Assembly: GCF_003628445.1 (NCBI RefSeq)
Contig: NZ_RBZO01000006.1
Span: forward strand, 1-64,000
Reading direction: 5' to 3'
Source: Oceanobacillus bengalensis
Lineage (GTDB): Bacteria > Bacillota > Bacilli > Bacillales > Amphibacillaceae
Length of the DNA stretch: 64,000 nucleotides
Part shown: piece after piece, positions 42,192 through 51,807 of the stretch
How the letters are laid out: each line of letters starts with the position of its first letter
Numbering within the stretch: position 1 is the first letter of the stretch
The notes under the pieces: model-generated
What the model saw: only the letters and a program-made list of their open reading frames with translations
Databases searched by the model: none
What the model was told of the DNA's origin: nothing
Made by a program: the position numbers and the translations under genes

Positions 42192-42935
42192 ATGAGCCTG
42201 GAATTAAGAAACATAAGTCGATCATTTGATGGGAAGCAAGCAGTGAGCAATATCTCTTTTTCTGCCCAGCCTGGTGAAATTATTGGTATTCTTGGAACAA
42301 GTGGTTGTGGGAAAAGTACATTATTACGTGCCATTTCCGGATTGGATAGTAGCTATAACGGTGAAATTGCAATTAATGGAAATACGACGAAAGAGATTCG
42401 TGACACGACAGGATTTATATTCCAAGAATCAAGATTATTTCCTTGGCTAACCGTATTGGATAATATCACCTTTGGGTTAAAAGGGAATAAACAGGATAAG
42501 ATTATCCGTGCAAAGCAATACTTAGAACATGTTGGATTGAAAGAGTGTGGTGAGCTTTATCCAAGACAACTTTCTGGTGGAATGGCCCAACGAGTAGCTA
42601 TTGCTAGAGCTTTGGTTACATCTCCGGAAATCCTTTTATTAGATGAGCCATTCAGTGCACTTGACGCATTCACTAAAATGCAGTTACAGGATTTATTACT
42701 TAATATATGGAAAACATATCAATCAACCATTATTTTGGTTACACATGATATTGATGAAGCGATCTATTTATGTAATCGAATCATTATCTTGCGGGGACAA
42801 CCTGGTAAAATAGATAAAGAAATAGAAATTAAGGAACCCCACCCGCGTGACAGAGGAAGTAAACAATTAGTAGAGTACAAGGCAAAGATTTTAGATAGTT
42901 TGGATTTAAATAAACCGAGTGTGAAAACTTCTTAA
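42192..42935 (+). CDS. ABC transporter ATP-binding protein (SsuB-like)
   Basis: A 247-residue ATPase. Walker A LGTSGCGKSTLLRA near residue 33-46, Q-loop FQESRLFPWL, signature [15 protein letters not shown], Walker B LLLDEPFSALD, H-loop THDIDEA. It energises uptake by the preceding permease and binding protein. No monooxygenase (SsuD) gene is nearby, so desulfonation must be done elsewhere. Confidence 0.88.
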   Translation: MSLELRNISRSFDGKQAVSNISFSAQPGEIIGILGTSGCGKSTLLRAISGLDSSYNGEIAINGNTTKEIRDTTGFIFQESRLFPWLTVLDNITFGLKGNKQDKIIRAKQYLEHVGLKECGELYPRQLSGGMAQRVAIARALVTSPEILLLDEPFSALDAFTKMQLQDLLLNIWKTYQSTIILVTHDIDEAIYLCNRIIILRGQPGKIDKEIEIKEPHPRDRGSKQLVEYKAKILDSLDLNKPSVKTS

Positions 42936-42978
42936 CTAATCACTTCCTCAACGCATGTCAGATTGAAATCTTAATTGC

Positions 42979-43014
42979 AAAGCCGATTGATTTTATTAAC
43001 TCAATCGGTTTCTT
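42979..43014 (+). terminator. Terminator of the sulfur importer operon
   Basis: AAGCCGATTGA (42980-42990) pairs with TCAATCGGTTT (43001-43011), followed by CTTCG. The T-run is short. Confidence 0.65.
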
Positions 43015-43117
43015 CGTGTATGAAGTTGCTTCATTAAATAAAGGAATTACTCGAATAAAATTGTTGGAATTTTATGTTAGAATAGGATAAAGATAAATCA
43101 ATGGGGGTAGAGTAGGT

Positions 43118-43387
43118 ATGGAAAACGAAAAGTTAAAAGGGTTACTGACTTTAGGTTCTTTACTAGGTGTATTGGGATTACTATCGCTTTTTTTCAGTCC
43201 CAATTTAGGTACAGCTCTAGCGGATAGTTGGCTCGTAGCACAAGGTGATTATGCAGACTCTTCCTTATACGAATTTAAGTTAAAAGCAAATACGAATAAT
43301 TTCTTCGCTATAGGTAGCATCCTTTTTACGATTGGTCTAACTACGATTGTCTTTACCTATTATAAAATGCTCACTGTAAAAGACTAG
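43118..43387 (+). CDS. Small membrane protein of unknown function
   Basis: 89 residues with two transmembrane helices (about 8-27 and 62-82) joined by an extracytoplasmic-looking loop containing DSWLVAQGDYAD. GGGGGTAGAG precedes the ATG. No family recognised. A weak gap separates it from the kinase-like gene at 43439. Confidence 0.6.
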   Translation: MENEKLKGLLTLGSLLGVLGLLSLFFSPNLGTALADSWLVAQGDYADSSLYEFKLKANTNNFFAIGSILFTIGLTTIVFTYYKMLTVKD

Positions 43388-43438
43388 ATTAGAAGAAAGG
43401 TACCAGGCTAGAGACATTAGTGTAGGAAGGTGTTAGAG

Positions 43439-43969
43439 ATGAATCGAATTATGGTTATTGGAATATCAGCAGGTGTGGGGAAGTCAACCTTTGCTCGGAA
43501 ATTAGGGAAGCTATTACATCTAAATGTTTATCATTTAGATTCTTTATATTGGAAGCCAAATTGGGTAGAAGCTTCATTAGAAGAATTCTCAAAAGCACAA
43601 CAGAATATCGTTAATCAAAATCAATGGATTATTGAAGGGAATTACAATAATACATTCGAGATACGTGCAGAACATGCCGATACGATAATCTATTTGGAAC
43701 TACCACTCCATGTTTGTTTATATCGTGTTGTGAAGAGATACGTAAAAAATAGAGGGAGAACACGATCCGATATGGGTAAAGGATGCAAGGAAAAGTTAGA
43801 TTGGGCTTTCATAAAATTTATTTGGACGACTTATTATCCGCGTAAGAAAAAAATGGAGGAACGATTCCAGTCTTTCCAGAAACGAGGTACAAACAAAGAG
43901 ATTATCGTCTTAAAGAGTAAACAAGAGATTCATTCTTACTTAGAGAAGATAACAAGTAGCAAGAATTAA
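43439..43969 (+). CDS. P-loop kinase-like protein (adenylate kinase/FlaR-like, DNA topology modulation family)
   Basis: A 176-residue P-loop protein. Walker A GISAGVGKSTFARKLG is at residues 8-23, followed by HLDSLYWKPNW and WIIEGNY, and a later RVVKRYVKNRGRTRSDMG basic lid. This order is seen in proteins labelled topology modulation or FlaR-like, related to adenylate kinases. Substrate unknown. ATG 43439 is preceded by GGAAGG; the TTG at 43430 is too close to it. Confidence 0.75.
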   Translation: MNRIMVIGISAGVGKSTFARKLGKLLHLNVYHLDSLYWKPNWVEASLEEFSKAQQNIVNQNQWIIEGNYNNTFEIRAEHADTIIYLELPLHVCLYRVVKRYVKNRGRTRSDMGKGCKEKLDWAFIKFIWTTYYPRKKKMEERFQSFQKRGTNKEIIVLKSKQEIHSYLEKITSSKN

Positions 43970-44043
43970 CAAGGGAATGTATATAGCAATGCAAGAATGG
44001 AAGCTTCAGTAGGGGACTGACTCCCAGCCGTCCCCCTAGATGT

Positions 44044-44301
44044 TCATAACTGATAAATGTAAATAGCTAAAGCTACGAACGACAAGACGATTACAATGGC
44101 ATAAATCCATAGTAAATTTTTTACGTTTTTCGTTAAGGATTTTGTTTCATATTCATGTGAACGCTTTAATTCAATTTCAGCTAAATTGTCATGGTCTGCA
44201 TACTTATTTGCTTTATTTTCTTCATTCCTCAAGATGTAAATAGTAGCTATTAATGCGATGACAAGCGTTATTACAATGACGATTGTTGCAATCCAAATCA
44301 T
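44044..44301 (-). CDS. Small membrane protein of unknown function
   Basis: 85 residues with two transmembrane helices (about 1-24 and 62-83) around a charged, coiled-coil-like middle (RNEENKANKYADHDNLAEIE). Its ATG overlaps the stop of the dead nitrilase gene (ATGA), so it was translationally coupled to it and may now be poorly expressed. Confidence 0.55.
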   Translation of the reverse strand: MIWIATIVIVITLVIALIATIYILRNEENKANKYADHDNLAEIELKRSHEYETKSLTKNVKNLLWIYAIVIVLSFVALAIYIYQL

Positions 44302-44879
44302 ATTTCCACCCTCGGTTTTTGTTTATTTTTATTTACTTGAAGCGTAAACACATCATTACGAGCATAGTGCCCAACTGGGTTAAAATCAAACTTTGCACAT
44401 GTGATCTGATCCAAATCGAGTTCTGTTATAAGAATGTCTTCCTTTCCCTAACTTGGTTCGACTTCATATTCTCCTAATGGGTTCACAATCGCACTTCCCC
44501 CGCGGCACATTTCTTCTGGTGATGTTTCAAGTTCAGTATAACATGCCAAATCACTCGGATACATAGACTTTGTTACATATTGGTTAACACCAATAACAGA
44601 ACAGCGACCATCCATCGCAATGTGGCGAAGCGTAGATTGCTAGGAATCTCTTGCATCAGCTGTTGGGGCTAGATAAATCTGAACCCCTTTTGCATACATA
44701 TTTGCTCGAGCGAGAGGCATATAATTCTCCCAACAAATCAGTGCACCAATTTTGCCAAAAGGTGTATCAATGACTGGCATCGTACTTCCATCACCTTCAC
44801 CCCAGATCAGTCTTTCAGATGCAGTTGGTTTTAAATTCCGATGTTTCCCGAGCAACTCGCCGTCAGGTCCAAAAAAGCG
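44298..44879 (-). pseudogene. Nitrilase/carbon-nitrogen hydrolase pseudogene
   Basis: The conceptual protein contains [20 protein letters not shown], the catalytic Cys region [20 protein letters not shown] and later MDGRCSVIGVNQYV and RGGSAIVNPLGEY, all nitrilase features. The first ~120 residues (with the catalytic Glu) are missing. Two in-frame stops interrupt it: TAG at 44643-44641, where Trp is expected after DARDS, and TAG at about 44452 after EVEPS. The remainder is still in one frame, so decay is recent. Confidence 0.8.
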
Positions 44880-45087
44880 GAAGAATACGAAAAAGCTTAA
44901 CGATAAAAATGTATGAACATAAGCATGAGTATACAAATCATATTATACATGTTATATTTTAATTAATTGGAAAATTTTAAATAGAGTAGTGATATGAAAA
45001 AGTTAGATACCATTATTTCTTCCTCTGCTCGTCTACTCTTTTTGGAGGAATGATACGTCTAACATACATTGAATGGAGGAATAACAA

Positions 45088-46047
45088 ATGTCAATAATTC
45101 AGAATTTACGTATGCCTGTAATTGGTTCACCATTATTTATTGTTAGTAATCCGAAGCTAGTGATTGAGCAATGTAAGGCAGGAATTGTTGGATCAATGCC
45201 TGCACTTAATGCTAGACCAGCCTCCTTACTTGACGAATGGTTGTCAGAAATTACGGAAGCGCTTGCAGATTACAATGAAAAAAATCCAGACCGTCCCGCA
45301 GCGCCATTTGCGATTAATCAAATTGTACACAGGTCAAATGAACGATTGGAACATGATATGGAATTATGTGTGAAGTACAAGGTTCCGATAATCATTACAT
45401 CCTTAGGTGCCCGTGAAGAAATATTTGATGCAGCACATAGCTATGGGGGAATGGTTCTCCATGACGTCATTAATAACACTTTCGCACACAAAGCAATTGA
45501 CAAAGGTGCAGATGGCTTAATTGCTGTTGCAACTGGTGCAGGTGGACACGCTGGTGTGAAGAGTCCGTTTGCTTTGATTCAAGAGATTAGACAATGGTTC
45601 AACGGTCCGCTTGCATTATCTGGATCCATTTCTACAGGAGGAGCAGTCTTAGCTGCCCAAGCGATGGGAGCTGATTTCGCATATATTGGTTCACCTTTTA
45701 TTGCAACACATGAAGCACGTGCTTCTGAAACTTACAAGCAGGCAATCGTTGACAGTAATTCAGATGATATTATTTATAGCAGTCTTTTCACTGGTGTCCA
45801 CGGAAATTATTTGAAATCCTCTATTAGAGCAGCTGGATTGGATCCGGATAATCTACCAGAAAGCGATCCGTCTACGATGAATTTTGGAGAAAAGTCTGTG
45901 AAGCCGTGGAAAGACATTTGGGGAAGTGGACAAGGTATTGGTACTATAAAAGAAGTAACTAGTGCAGCACAATACATAGATAAGCTCTATGAAGAGTATA
46001 CGGAAGCAAAAAGTAGACTGGCAAATTCATATATATCAAATCAGTGA
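45088..46047 (+). CDS. Nitronate monooxygenase (2-nitropropane dioxygenase family)
   Basis: A 319-residue FMN-dependent TIM barrel enzyme. MPVIGSPLFIVSNPKLV at the N-terminus, the FMN-binding GAGGHAGVKSPFALIQEIRQW near 150-170, and SGSISTGGAVLAAQAMGADFAYIGSPF near 180-205 define the family. It oxidises nitronates to carbonyls and nitrite; many homologues act on unknown flavin substrates. GGAGG precedes the ATG. It is 79 nt from an enoyl-CoA hydratase gene, a frequent pairing. Confidence 0.85.
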   Translation: MSIIQNLRMPVIGSPLFIVSNPKLVIEQCKAGIVGSMPALNARPASLLDEWLSEITEALADYNEKNPDRPAAPFAINQIVHRSNERLEHDMELCVKYKVPIIITSLGAREEIFDAAHSYGGMVLHDVINNTFAHKAIDKGADGLIAVATGAGGHAGVKSPFALIQEIRQWFNGPLALSGSISTGGAVLAAQAMGADFAYIGSPFIATHEARASETYKQAIVDSNSDDIIYSSLFTGVHGNYLKSSIRAAGLDPDNLPESDPSTMNFGEKSVKPWKDIWGSGQGIGTIKEVTSAAQYIDKLYEEYTEAKSRLANSYISNQ

Positions 46048-46126
46048 ACAATTCGTTAGTAACGATAGAACATGAAGGGATTTGAAAGGTAACATACAAA
46101 AAGCAATCCGTTGAGGAGGAACTTAA

Positions 46127-46915
46127 ATGGAACATATTATTGTAAATACACAGAATGGAGTCCGTACGTTGACACTTAATAGACCTGAGCGTCTCAATGC
46201 GGTCAATGATACACTTAGTAATGAGATCATTCAGGCAATTACGGAGGCTTCGGCTGATGATGGGGTTCGTGTCATTGTAATTACAGGGAGTGGACGAGGT
46301 TTTTGTGCAGGTCTTGACCTATCAGATTATGCGAAAAAAAATCCATCTACTTTATCACGTCACGAAAGCTTAGACGACCTCGGTTGGGTTGGTCATCAAG
46401 CATTAGGCATTGTTGATTGTGATAAACCAGTCATTGCAGCAATCAATGGGATTGCTGCTGGTGCAGGACTTGCTCTTGCCCTTGCCTGTGATTTACGCTT
46501 TATGTCAGCAGATACAAGGGTAACAACTGGGTATATTCGCCGTGGCTTAAGCCCTGATGCGGGAATGTCCTATTTTTTACCACGTTTAGTAGGGCAGGGT
46601 AAAGCAACAGAATTGATCTATACAGGCAGGGACATATATCCAGAAGAAGCAGAACAGATTGGTTTAGTTAACGGAATATTCCCAGATGAAGAATTTCAGG
46701 AACGGGTGATGGCTTTTGCAAGTGAACTCGCGGAAGGACCACCAGTTGCAATGACATTATCTAAAAGATTGCTAGCCGCAAGCCCAGAATCAGATTTAAG
46801 GACGATTCTAAAGCAAGAGTATGCTTCCATTAAAAATTGTTTTGGAACGAAAGACGTTCAGGAAGGAATTCAAGCCTTTACCGAGAAAAGAAAACCCGTG
46901 TTCCAGGGTCAGTAA
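46127..46915 (+). CDS. Enoyl-CoA hydratase/isomerase family protein
   Basis: A 262-residue crotonase. The oxyanion-hole segments GRGFCAGLDLSDYA near 60-72 and NGIAAGAGLALALACDLRF near 107-125 are present, and an Asp sits at the second catalytic position (RRGLSPDAGMSYFLPRLVG). Acts on acyl-CoA intermediates. GAGGAGG precedes the ATG. Probably co-transcribed with the nitronate monooxygenase gene. Confidence 0.85.
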   Translation: MEHIIVNTQNGVRTLTLNRPERLNAVNDTLSNEIIQAITEASADDGVRVIVITGSGRGFCAGLDLSDYAKKNPSTLSRHESLDDLGWVGHQALGIVDCDKPVIAAINGIAAGAGLALALACDLRFMSADTRVTTGYIRRGLSPDAGMSYFLPRLVGQGKATELIYTGRDIYPEEAEQIGLVNGIFPDEEFQERVMAFASELAEGPPVAMTLSKRLLAASPESDLRTILKQEYASIKNCFGTKDVQEGIQAFTEKRKPVFQGQ

Positions 46916-46931
46916 TTATATAGTTGTAGAT

Positions 46932-46969
46932 TAAAAAGAGATATGATTTCCGGTCATATCTCTTTTTGT
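46932..46969 (+). terminator. Terminator after the enoyl-CoA hydratase gene
   Basis: AAAAAGAGATATGA pairs perfectly with TCATATCTCTTTTT. Symmetrical A/T flanks allow termination on both strands, serving also the minus-strand coiled-coil gene. Confidence 0.85.
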
Positions 46970-47003
46970 ATTGAAGTATTTTGAGATAATGCAGCTTGGG
47001 GAA

Positions 47004-47330
47004 TTACTTTTGCTGCTCGGAAAGCTGGCGAAGCTTCTTATCGTGCTGTAGGGTTCTACTTAATACATAATCGGTGGTTTCCTTGGTTTCTGTTAATTCC
47101 ACACGTATTCCATCAACCTTTTTTCCTAAACGACTAAAACCTTTGTCCATTTTTTGTTCTAAGTTTCCCATATCATTTCTCATGTTATCCATTTTCGATT
47201 CTAGGTCATTTCTCATGTTGTCCATTTTTGACTCTAAATCATTTCTCAACTGATCGAATTTATTATCAACATGAACTGAATGTTGATTTAATGCACCTAG
47301 AATTTCATTTAAAATCGTTTTCTGTTCCAT
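47004..47330 (-). CDS. Coiled-coil protein of unknown function
   Basis: 108 residues, almost entirely predicted coiled coil. An 11-residue unit (RNDLESKMDNM) is repeated almost exactly twice around residues 29-51 and then varied. GGAGGTGAC precedes the ATG. Similar small proteins are common in Bacillaceae. No enzymatic motif. Confidence 0.65.
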   Translation of the reverse strand: MEQKTILNEILGALNQHSVHVDNKFDQLRNDLESKMDNMRNDLESKMDNMRNDMGNLEQKMDKGFSRLGKKVDGIRVELTETKETTDYVLSRTLQHDKKLRQLSEQQK

Positions 47331-47737
47331 ATTGTCACCTCCCTAAGGACATTATAAATGAACTTGACTAAATTGAAAAGTCGCCTATCATTCATCGAAA
47401 ATTCATTTTAATGCCATATAAAATACTATTTATAAAAGACATACAAGATAAAATCAAGGAAAATTTAATAATAGGAAAGAAGGTAAGTTGTTTTTCCTTT
47501 TTCAAAATAATTTATCTATGAAAGTCAATTCTAGAATTATTTGATATTTTGTCGATTTTAGTAGAAACCAAAATCCTCTAATTATAAGTCTATGCGCGAA
47601 ATGAAGTAAATAGAACCGATTAAACCAATTATGATTAAATTGTAATATAGGACATACACTCTTAAACAAGCTGTAAAAAACAATCCAGTGATACCGTGGT
47701 ACGATTAGCTTGTCAATAATTAAAGGGGGACTACATA
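47331..47737. other. Upstream region of the LysM-3D gene
   Basis: No gene seen. The last 50 nt match the decayed fragment at 27311. I looked for a WalR box (two direct TGTWAH boxes 5 nt apart), since relatives of this gene are WalR targets, but found no convincing one. Confidence 0.35.
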
Positions 47738-48562
47738 ATGAAAAAGTTAGTAGCTCTAATTGTAGGATTAATTATTATAGGCATTTCTGCCACAACGGTA
47801 TCAGCAGATAAATATGAAGTAAAAACTGGAGACAACCTCTGGACGATAGCAGAGAATAATCATACGACTGTGGAGTCGTTAATGGATATAAATAATTTGG
47901 ATTCTGATTTAATTTTTCCTGAACAAATTTTGAAGCTCAATGAAGAGAAAGAATTAGAATATTACGCTGTTAAACAGGGAGATACATTAAACGTTATTAG
48001 TAAAGCACAGGTTCATGACGGAACAGTGGCGAATCTAAATGCCTGGGACAATCTCAGCTCTAATAGAATAAACCCTGGTCAGGAACTTGTTGTAAATGGA
48101 ACAACAGAGAAGAAAATATCGAATACCAATATAGACTCTGAGGAAAAATCTGAAACGTTGAAAACGTTGGCAAGTACAAAACCTAATGAAGGCAAAGAAA
48201 ATCAGGAAGTGTTAGAATCTGTGGAAACGAAAGAAAATGAAGTAGCAGTGGAAGCAGAAGTTCCTAATGGTAGAACGTTTTCTGTTGAAGCAACTGCATA
48301 CACAGCATATTGCGCGGGATGTTCAGGTATTACTGCAACAGGTATTAATTTAAGAGAAAATCCGAAAGCAAAAGTAATTGCTGTTGACCCAAATATAATC
48401 CCACTTGGTTCAAAAGTGTATGTAGAAGGCTATGGATATGCCGTTGCAGGTGATACTGGTGGTGTTATAAATGGGAATAAAATAGATATCCATGTTCCAA
48501 CGAAGGATGAAGCTTTCAAGTGGGGAAGAAGAACAGTAGAAATTACCATTGTGGATGGATAA
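47738..48562 (+). CDS. LysM-3D domain cell-wall protein (YocH-like)
   Basis: A 274-residue secreted protein. Signal peptide (residues 1-23, cut near VSADKY), two LysM modules (KYEVKTGDNLWTIAENNHTT and EYYAVKQGDTLNVISKAQV), an acidic linker (about 125-180), and a C-terminal 3D domain with three conserved aspartates (AVDPNIIPLGSKVYV, VAGDTGG, NKIDIHVP). 3D domains are related to MltA lytic transglycosylases, so it should cut or remodel peptidoglycan. GGGGG RBS. The transposon lies directly downstream. Confidence 0.88.
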   Translation: MKKLVALIVGLIIIGISATTVSADKYEVKTGDNLWTIAENNHTTVESLMDINNLDSDLIFPEQILKLNEEKELEYYAVKQGDTLNVISKAQVHDGTVANLNAWDNLSSNRINPGQELVVNGTTEKKISNTNIDSEEKSETLKTLASTKPNEGKENQEVLESVETKENEVAVEAEVPNGRTFSVEATAYTAYCAGCSGITATGINLRENPKAKVIAVDPNIIPLGSKVYVEGYGYAVAGDTGGVINGNKIDIHVPTKDEAFKWGRRTVEITIVDG

Positions 48563-48600
48563 AGATAGAATATGTTTAGTTACATAGGTAGAGTAGGAAG

Positions 48601-48638
48601 CACTTGCGCATTCGCATAGAATGTCGCAAGTGTTTTTT
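48601..48638 (+). terminator. Terminator of the LysM-3D gene
   Basis: CACTTGCG(C)ATTC pairs with GAATGTCGCAAGTG, followed by TTTTTT. Confidence 0.8.
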
Positions 48639-48682
48639 AGGCTATTTCCGATTTCATTCTGTGATATGCTTAATTTATATTT

Positions 48683-48720
48683 GGGGTACGACCGAGATAC
48701 GTGTAAAAAAGGGTCATAGT
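48683..48720 (+). repeat. Left terminal inverted repeat (38 bp) of the transposon
   Basis: Starts GGGGTACGACCGAGATACG and ends GGGTCATAGT. It matches the right end with four or five substitutions over 38 bp. Similarity extends inwards (…TGCAACCCTTTTT near 48740-48752). It lies 50 nt downstream of the transposase stop. Confidence 0.9.
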
Positions 48721-48770
48721 ATGGAATAAATTCCCATCTGCAACCCTTTTTGCTTTTTCCCGTTTATATA

Positions 48771-51719
48771 CTATACAGGAATATCTCCCTCGATTGGTTG
48801 TGGGACATTTTCTAAATCGATCATATAGTCTCCGAAACGTTTTATATGCCTAGTCAAATATGGGCTAAGCATGACAATATCTTCTTTTGAAAATACATAG
48901 CCTTCCTTAGAAAGTTCCCACAAAATAAGTGTTATGTCACATACATTTTGGAATATTACTGCGTTGGCAACTAAATCATTATATTTAATTCGCTTTTCTT
49001 GTTCTTCTGGATCATTTTCTGAAATGATGCCATCGCCACCAAAAAATAACCACTTAGAAAATCCGTTATATGCTTCGACTTTGTTTGTACTAGCACCAAT
49101 TTGCTCTCTTAGTTTTATATCAGATATATATTTAAGCAAAAATACAGTTCTTATAATCCTTCCTAATTCCCTAAAAGCTTGATATAATCTGTTTTTTCTA
49201 CTATAGTTACTTAGTTTTCTAAGTAGTGTAGAAGGTAATATTTTCCCGGCTTTGATAGAAAGAACTACTTGGAGCAGATCTTGCCAGTGTGTTTCAATTA
49301 GTTCCCAGTCAACGGTATCACTAAACAATTGGTCAATGTGGTGATATTGTGTGTCCTTATCAGCCTTGTAAAATTTTAAATCCTTCCAATTTCGAATACG
49401 AGGCATTAAATTAATCCCCAATAAATGTGCAAGTGCAAAAACAGGCGTCGATTGACCCTGAGTATCAGCATGTAATGTATTGGGCTGAATGTCTGATTTA
49501 TTTTTTAGCAAACCATCAATAATATAAACTGCTTCCCACACCCCACAAGGAATGAAGTGGCTAAAGAGTGCAATATAAGTATCTGAAACATGGTGATACG
49601 CAATCCCCCCATAACCTCCATATCTTATGTGGTATTCAGAGATTAAGTTTTCTTCATAGAGATCAAATTTTGTTCCATCCGCAGCAGCCGATTTTCCATC
49701 ACCCCATAGTTTAGGTAAACTAAATTGATTGTATTGATTTAAAATATCACGAATAGCTTCGTCGATTTTAGATGCATTAATATGTCGCCGATTTACAAAT
49801 GAAATCATGTGTGGGGTTACTAACTTTTTCATATGCTTAGAAGTCTGTGTTGGTCCTAAATTACATCCGTACCCAAAAGAAGTAATGATATAACGTTCCA
49901 TTGCATTTTCAAGCTTAGGATCTGAACCAGATAATGGTCCGAAATGCCTTGTCCATTTTGTCCAATGTGCAACATTACAAAGAATATCTAAAACATTTCG
50001 TTCAGGTAACCGTTGAGAAATGACTGCCTCTAACGCCTTACTTGTCTGAGGTTGTTCTTTTCTCATTATTTTTCTCAACGTGGGTTCTCCATTTTCATTA
50101 ATGATTACTTGGCCGTTATCTGGGTAGCTTATATCTACTTTTTGTGCAGTATCTTCTAGCCAGTGCTTTAATTGTTGAACAAAATCTTCTGAATTTGAAG
50201 AAAAACCGAGTTCTTTACAGTATTCAGCTACCATAGGCTTACACTCATCCCAAGAAAGGAGCTGTTCACGGTAATCGGCGAAATTTTCTGATCCCTTCAC
50301 ACAAAGATCCCCCGTTTTTAACTCGCTCGCAAGATAGGAAAAAATACAGATCTCAAGGTGTTTACGATGTATTAAATTATTTTCTTTAGGAACATAAATC
50401 GTTTTTTTCCACTGTTCACTAGCAAATGAAAGATCAAAATCTATTTGTAGATTTTCAATTTTTCGGTTCTCATGATCACGTAAAAATCGCAAGGCTTCTA
50501 AAAGTGATTGATCCTGAGTGGTTGAATCAATTTCAATCATACTAATCAATCTAAAAAGAGTTTTCCTGTGACTTTTATAGAATTTCCATAAAAGAGGAAG
50601 GTAGTTATTGCCATTATATGATGAAATGGATTCGCAATCTTCTTTTAATGAGTCGATACCACCTCTTTTTCCCAATATCTCCTTTATTTTTGGACCGGTC
50701 AAGGTATCGTCCTCATTTATACTTGTGATATCCAAGACTTCTGCCAAAACAGAGATGAGATTTTCAGTTTTTGACCTATGTTTTTCTCGAAAAAGTTCAA
50801 GCTCCTCTTTTCCTTTATTATGTATAGTTCTGACTCTTTTGAGAAACATCTCTACCAGACTATCAATAGCTGAAATTTTTGAGCGATAAGTCATACAAAG
50901 TAACAGTGTATATCTCTTAGGCAAATTAAAGTCTTTTAATTCAGATACATCAAGCGCTTTTGCTTCTAAAGCGAAGTGCTTAATTTTTGAATTTGGAATA
51001 TCCTCTAGTAAGCTATCAATTTCTCCTATAAAATTAGTTAACCAGTGTAATTTATTTTGTATTTCCTTCATATGAGAAAGTGTTGCGCTTTTTGGAACTT
51101 CTTTTAAAAAGTTATATTCAGAAGTCCGTTTATCATCTGTAGTAACAAGTAATTGGTCTAATTTTTGCTTAACTTCAGGAGTCAGTTTTGAAAATAATGA
51201 ATTAAACAGCTGGTGATTCACTAAGGTTCTTATACGGCGAGCCAATCGATCTAATGTACTAAAAGCAGGTAACTCACATCTTTCTTTTATTAATACTTCA
51301 ATGGATACGTTTATAAGATCAGCTGGATTGTCCATTACCTGAGTGGCCTTATAAATTGAAGTAGTTGCAATATGTAATACTTCTTTTCCATAAGGACGTA
51401 CATTGAGGTATTCTCTTATTGCTTTTTGATGTCGGTAAATTGATTTACTATTGTAATTCGGTTCAACACTAGTAGATAGATTCAAACAAGTCCGAATATG
51501 AATCACAATCTCTACAGGAATATCTTTCGGCCGAGGGAAATAACCAAGACGTTGGAAAGATTTTAACATAACTAGTAAACTTAGAACTGAAACTGGTCCT
51601 CTGGCAGCTTTATGTGCAAATTGATTTTCTTCGGATGTAGGGGAGTAAACATCACGAAGTTCTTTTGAAGTAGGACGTTTTTTAAATCTGGGGTAAGCCG
51701 TACGTTCTATAGATGCCAA
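48771..51719 (-). CDS. tnpA: Tn3-family transposase
   Basis: A 982-residue DDE transposase of usual Tn3 length. It starts MASIERTAYPRFKKRPTS, like many Tn3 transposases; TTG 51719 is chosen because GGAG lies 8 nt upstream, and the longer GTG frame (51737) lacks a site. The catalytic triad is visible: Asp in AADGTKFD, Asp in LHADTQGQST, Glu in ASTNKVEAYNGFSKW. It binds the 38-bp ends and makes cointegrates. Reading frame intact, so the element may still be active. Confidence 0.92.
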   Translation of the reverse strand: MASIERTAYPRFKKRPTSKELRDVYSPTSEENQFAHKAARGPVSVLSLLVMLKSFQRLGYFPRPKDIPVEIVIHIRTCLNLSTSVEPNYNSKSIYRHQKAIREYLNVRPYGKEVLHIATTSIYKATQVMDNPADLINVSIEVLIKERCELPAFSTLDRLARRIRTLVNHQLFNSLFSKLTPEVKQKLDQLLVTTDDKRTSEYNFLKEVPKSATLSHMKEIQNKLHWLTNFIGEIDSLLEDIPNSKIKHFALEAKALDVSELKDFNLPKRYTLLLCMTYRSKISAIDSLVEMFLKRVRTIHNKGKEELELFREKHRSKTENLISVLAEVLDITSINEDDTLTGPKIKEILGKRGGIDSLKEDCESISSYNGNNYLPLLWKFYKSHRKTLFRLISMIEIDSTTQDQSLLEALRFLRDHENRKIENLQIDFDLSFASEQWKKTIYVPKENNLIHRKHLEICIFSYLASELKTGDLCVKGSENFADYREQLLSWDECKPMVAEYCKELGFSSNSEDFVQQLKHWLEDTAQKVDISYPDNGQVIINENGEPTLRKIMRKEQPQTSKALEAVISQRLPERNVLDILCNVAHWTKWTRHFGPLSGSDPKLENAMERYIITSFGYGCNLGPTQTSKHMKKLVTPHMISFVNRRHINASKIDEAIRDILNQYNQFSLPKLWGDGKSAAADGTKFDLYEENLISEYHIRYGGYGGIAYHHVSDTYIALFSHFIPCGVWEAVYIIDGLLKNKSDIQPNTLHADTQGQSTPVFALAHLLGINLMPRIRNWKDLKFYKADKDTQYHHIDQLFSDTVDWELIETHWQDLLQVVLSIKAGKILPSTLLRKLSNYSRKNRLYQAFRELGRIIRTVFLLKYISDIKLREQIGASTNKVEAYNGFSKWLFFGGDGIISENDPEEQEKRIKYNDLVANAVIFQNVCDITLILWELSKEGYVFSKEDIVMLSPYLTRHIKRFGDYMIDLENVPQPIEGDIPV

Positions 51720-51807
51720 ATTACCAACTCCATTCACAGTAAGTTAGGGCAGTGACAGGATAGCTGCCCTAGTCCGTCACATTATTCCCTAAAAATCTAA
51801 CAAGTTA

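Noticed and set aside
42979-43430. Additional transporter or sulfonate monooxygenase gene after ssuB-like
   Set aside because: Only a small membrane protein is encoded here; no flavin enzyme motif is present.
43985-44040. Hairpin GGGGACTGACTCCCAGCCGTCCCC
   Set aside because: Short stem without T-run; possibly a terminator remnant, too weak to report as a feature.
47150-47250. Tandem DNA repeat as a possible regulatory array
   Set aside because: It encodes the 11-residue coiled-coil repeat of the minus-strand protein.
47520-47737. WalR box or riboswitch upstream of the LysM-3D gene
   Set aside because: No two TGTWAH boxes with 5-nt spacing and no conserved riboswitch core.
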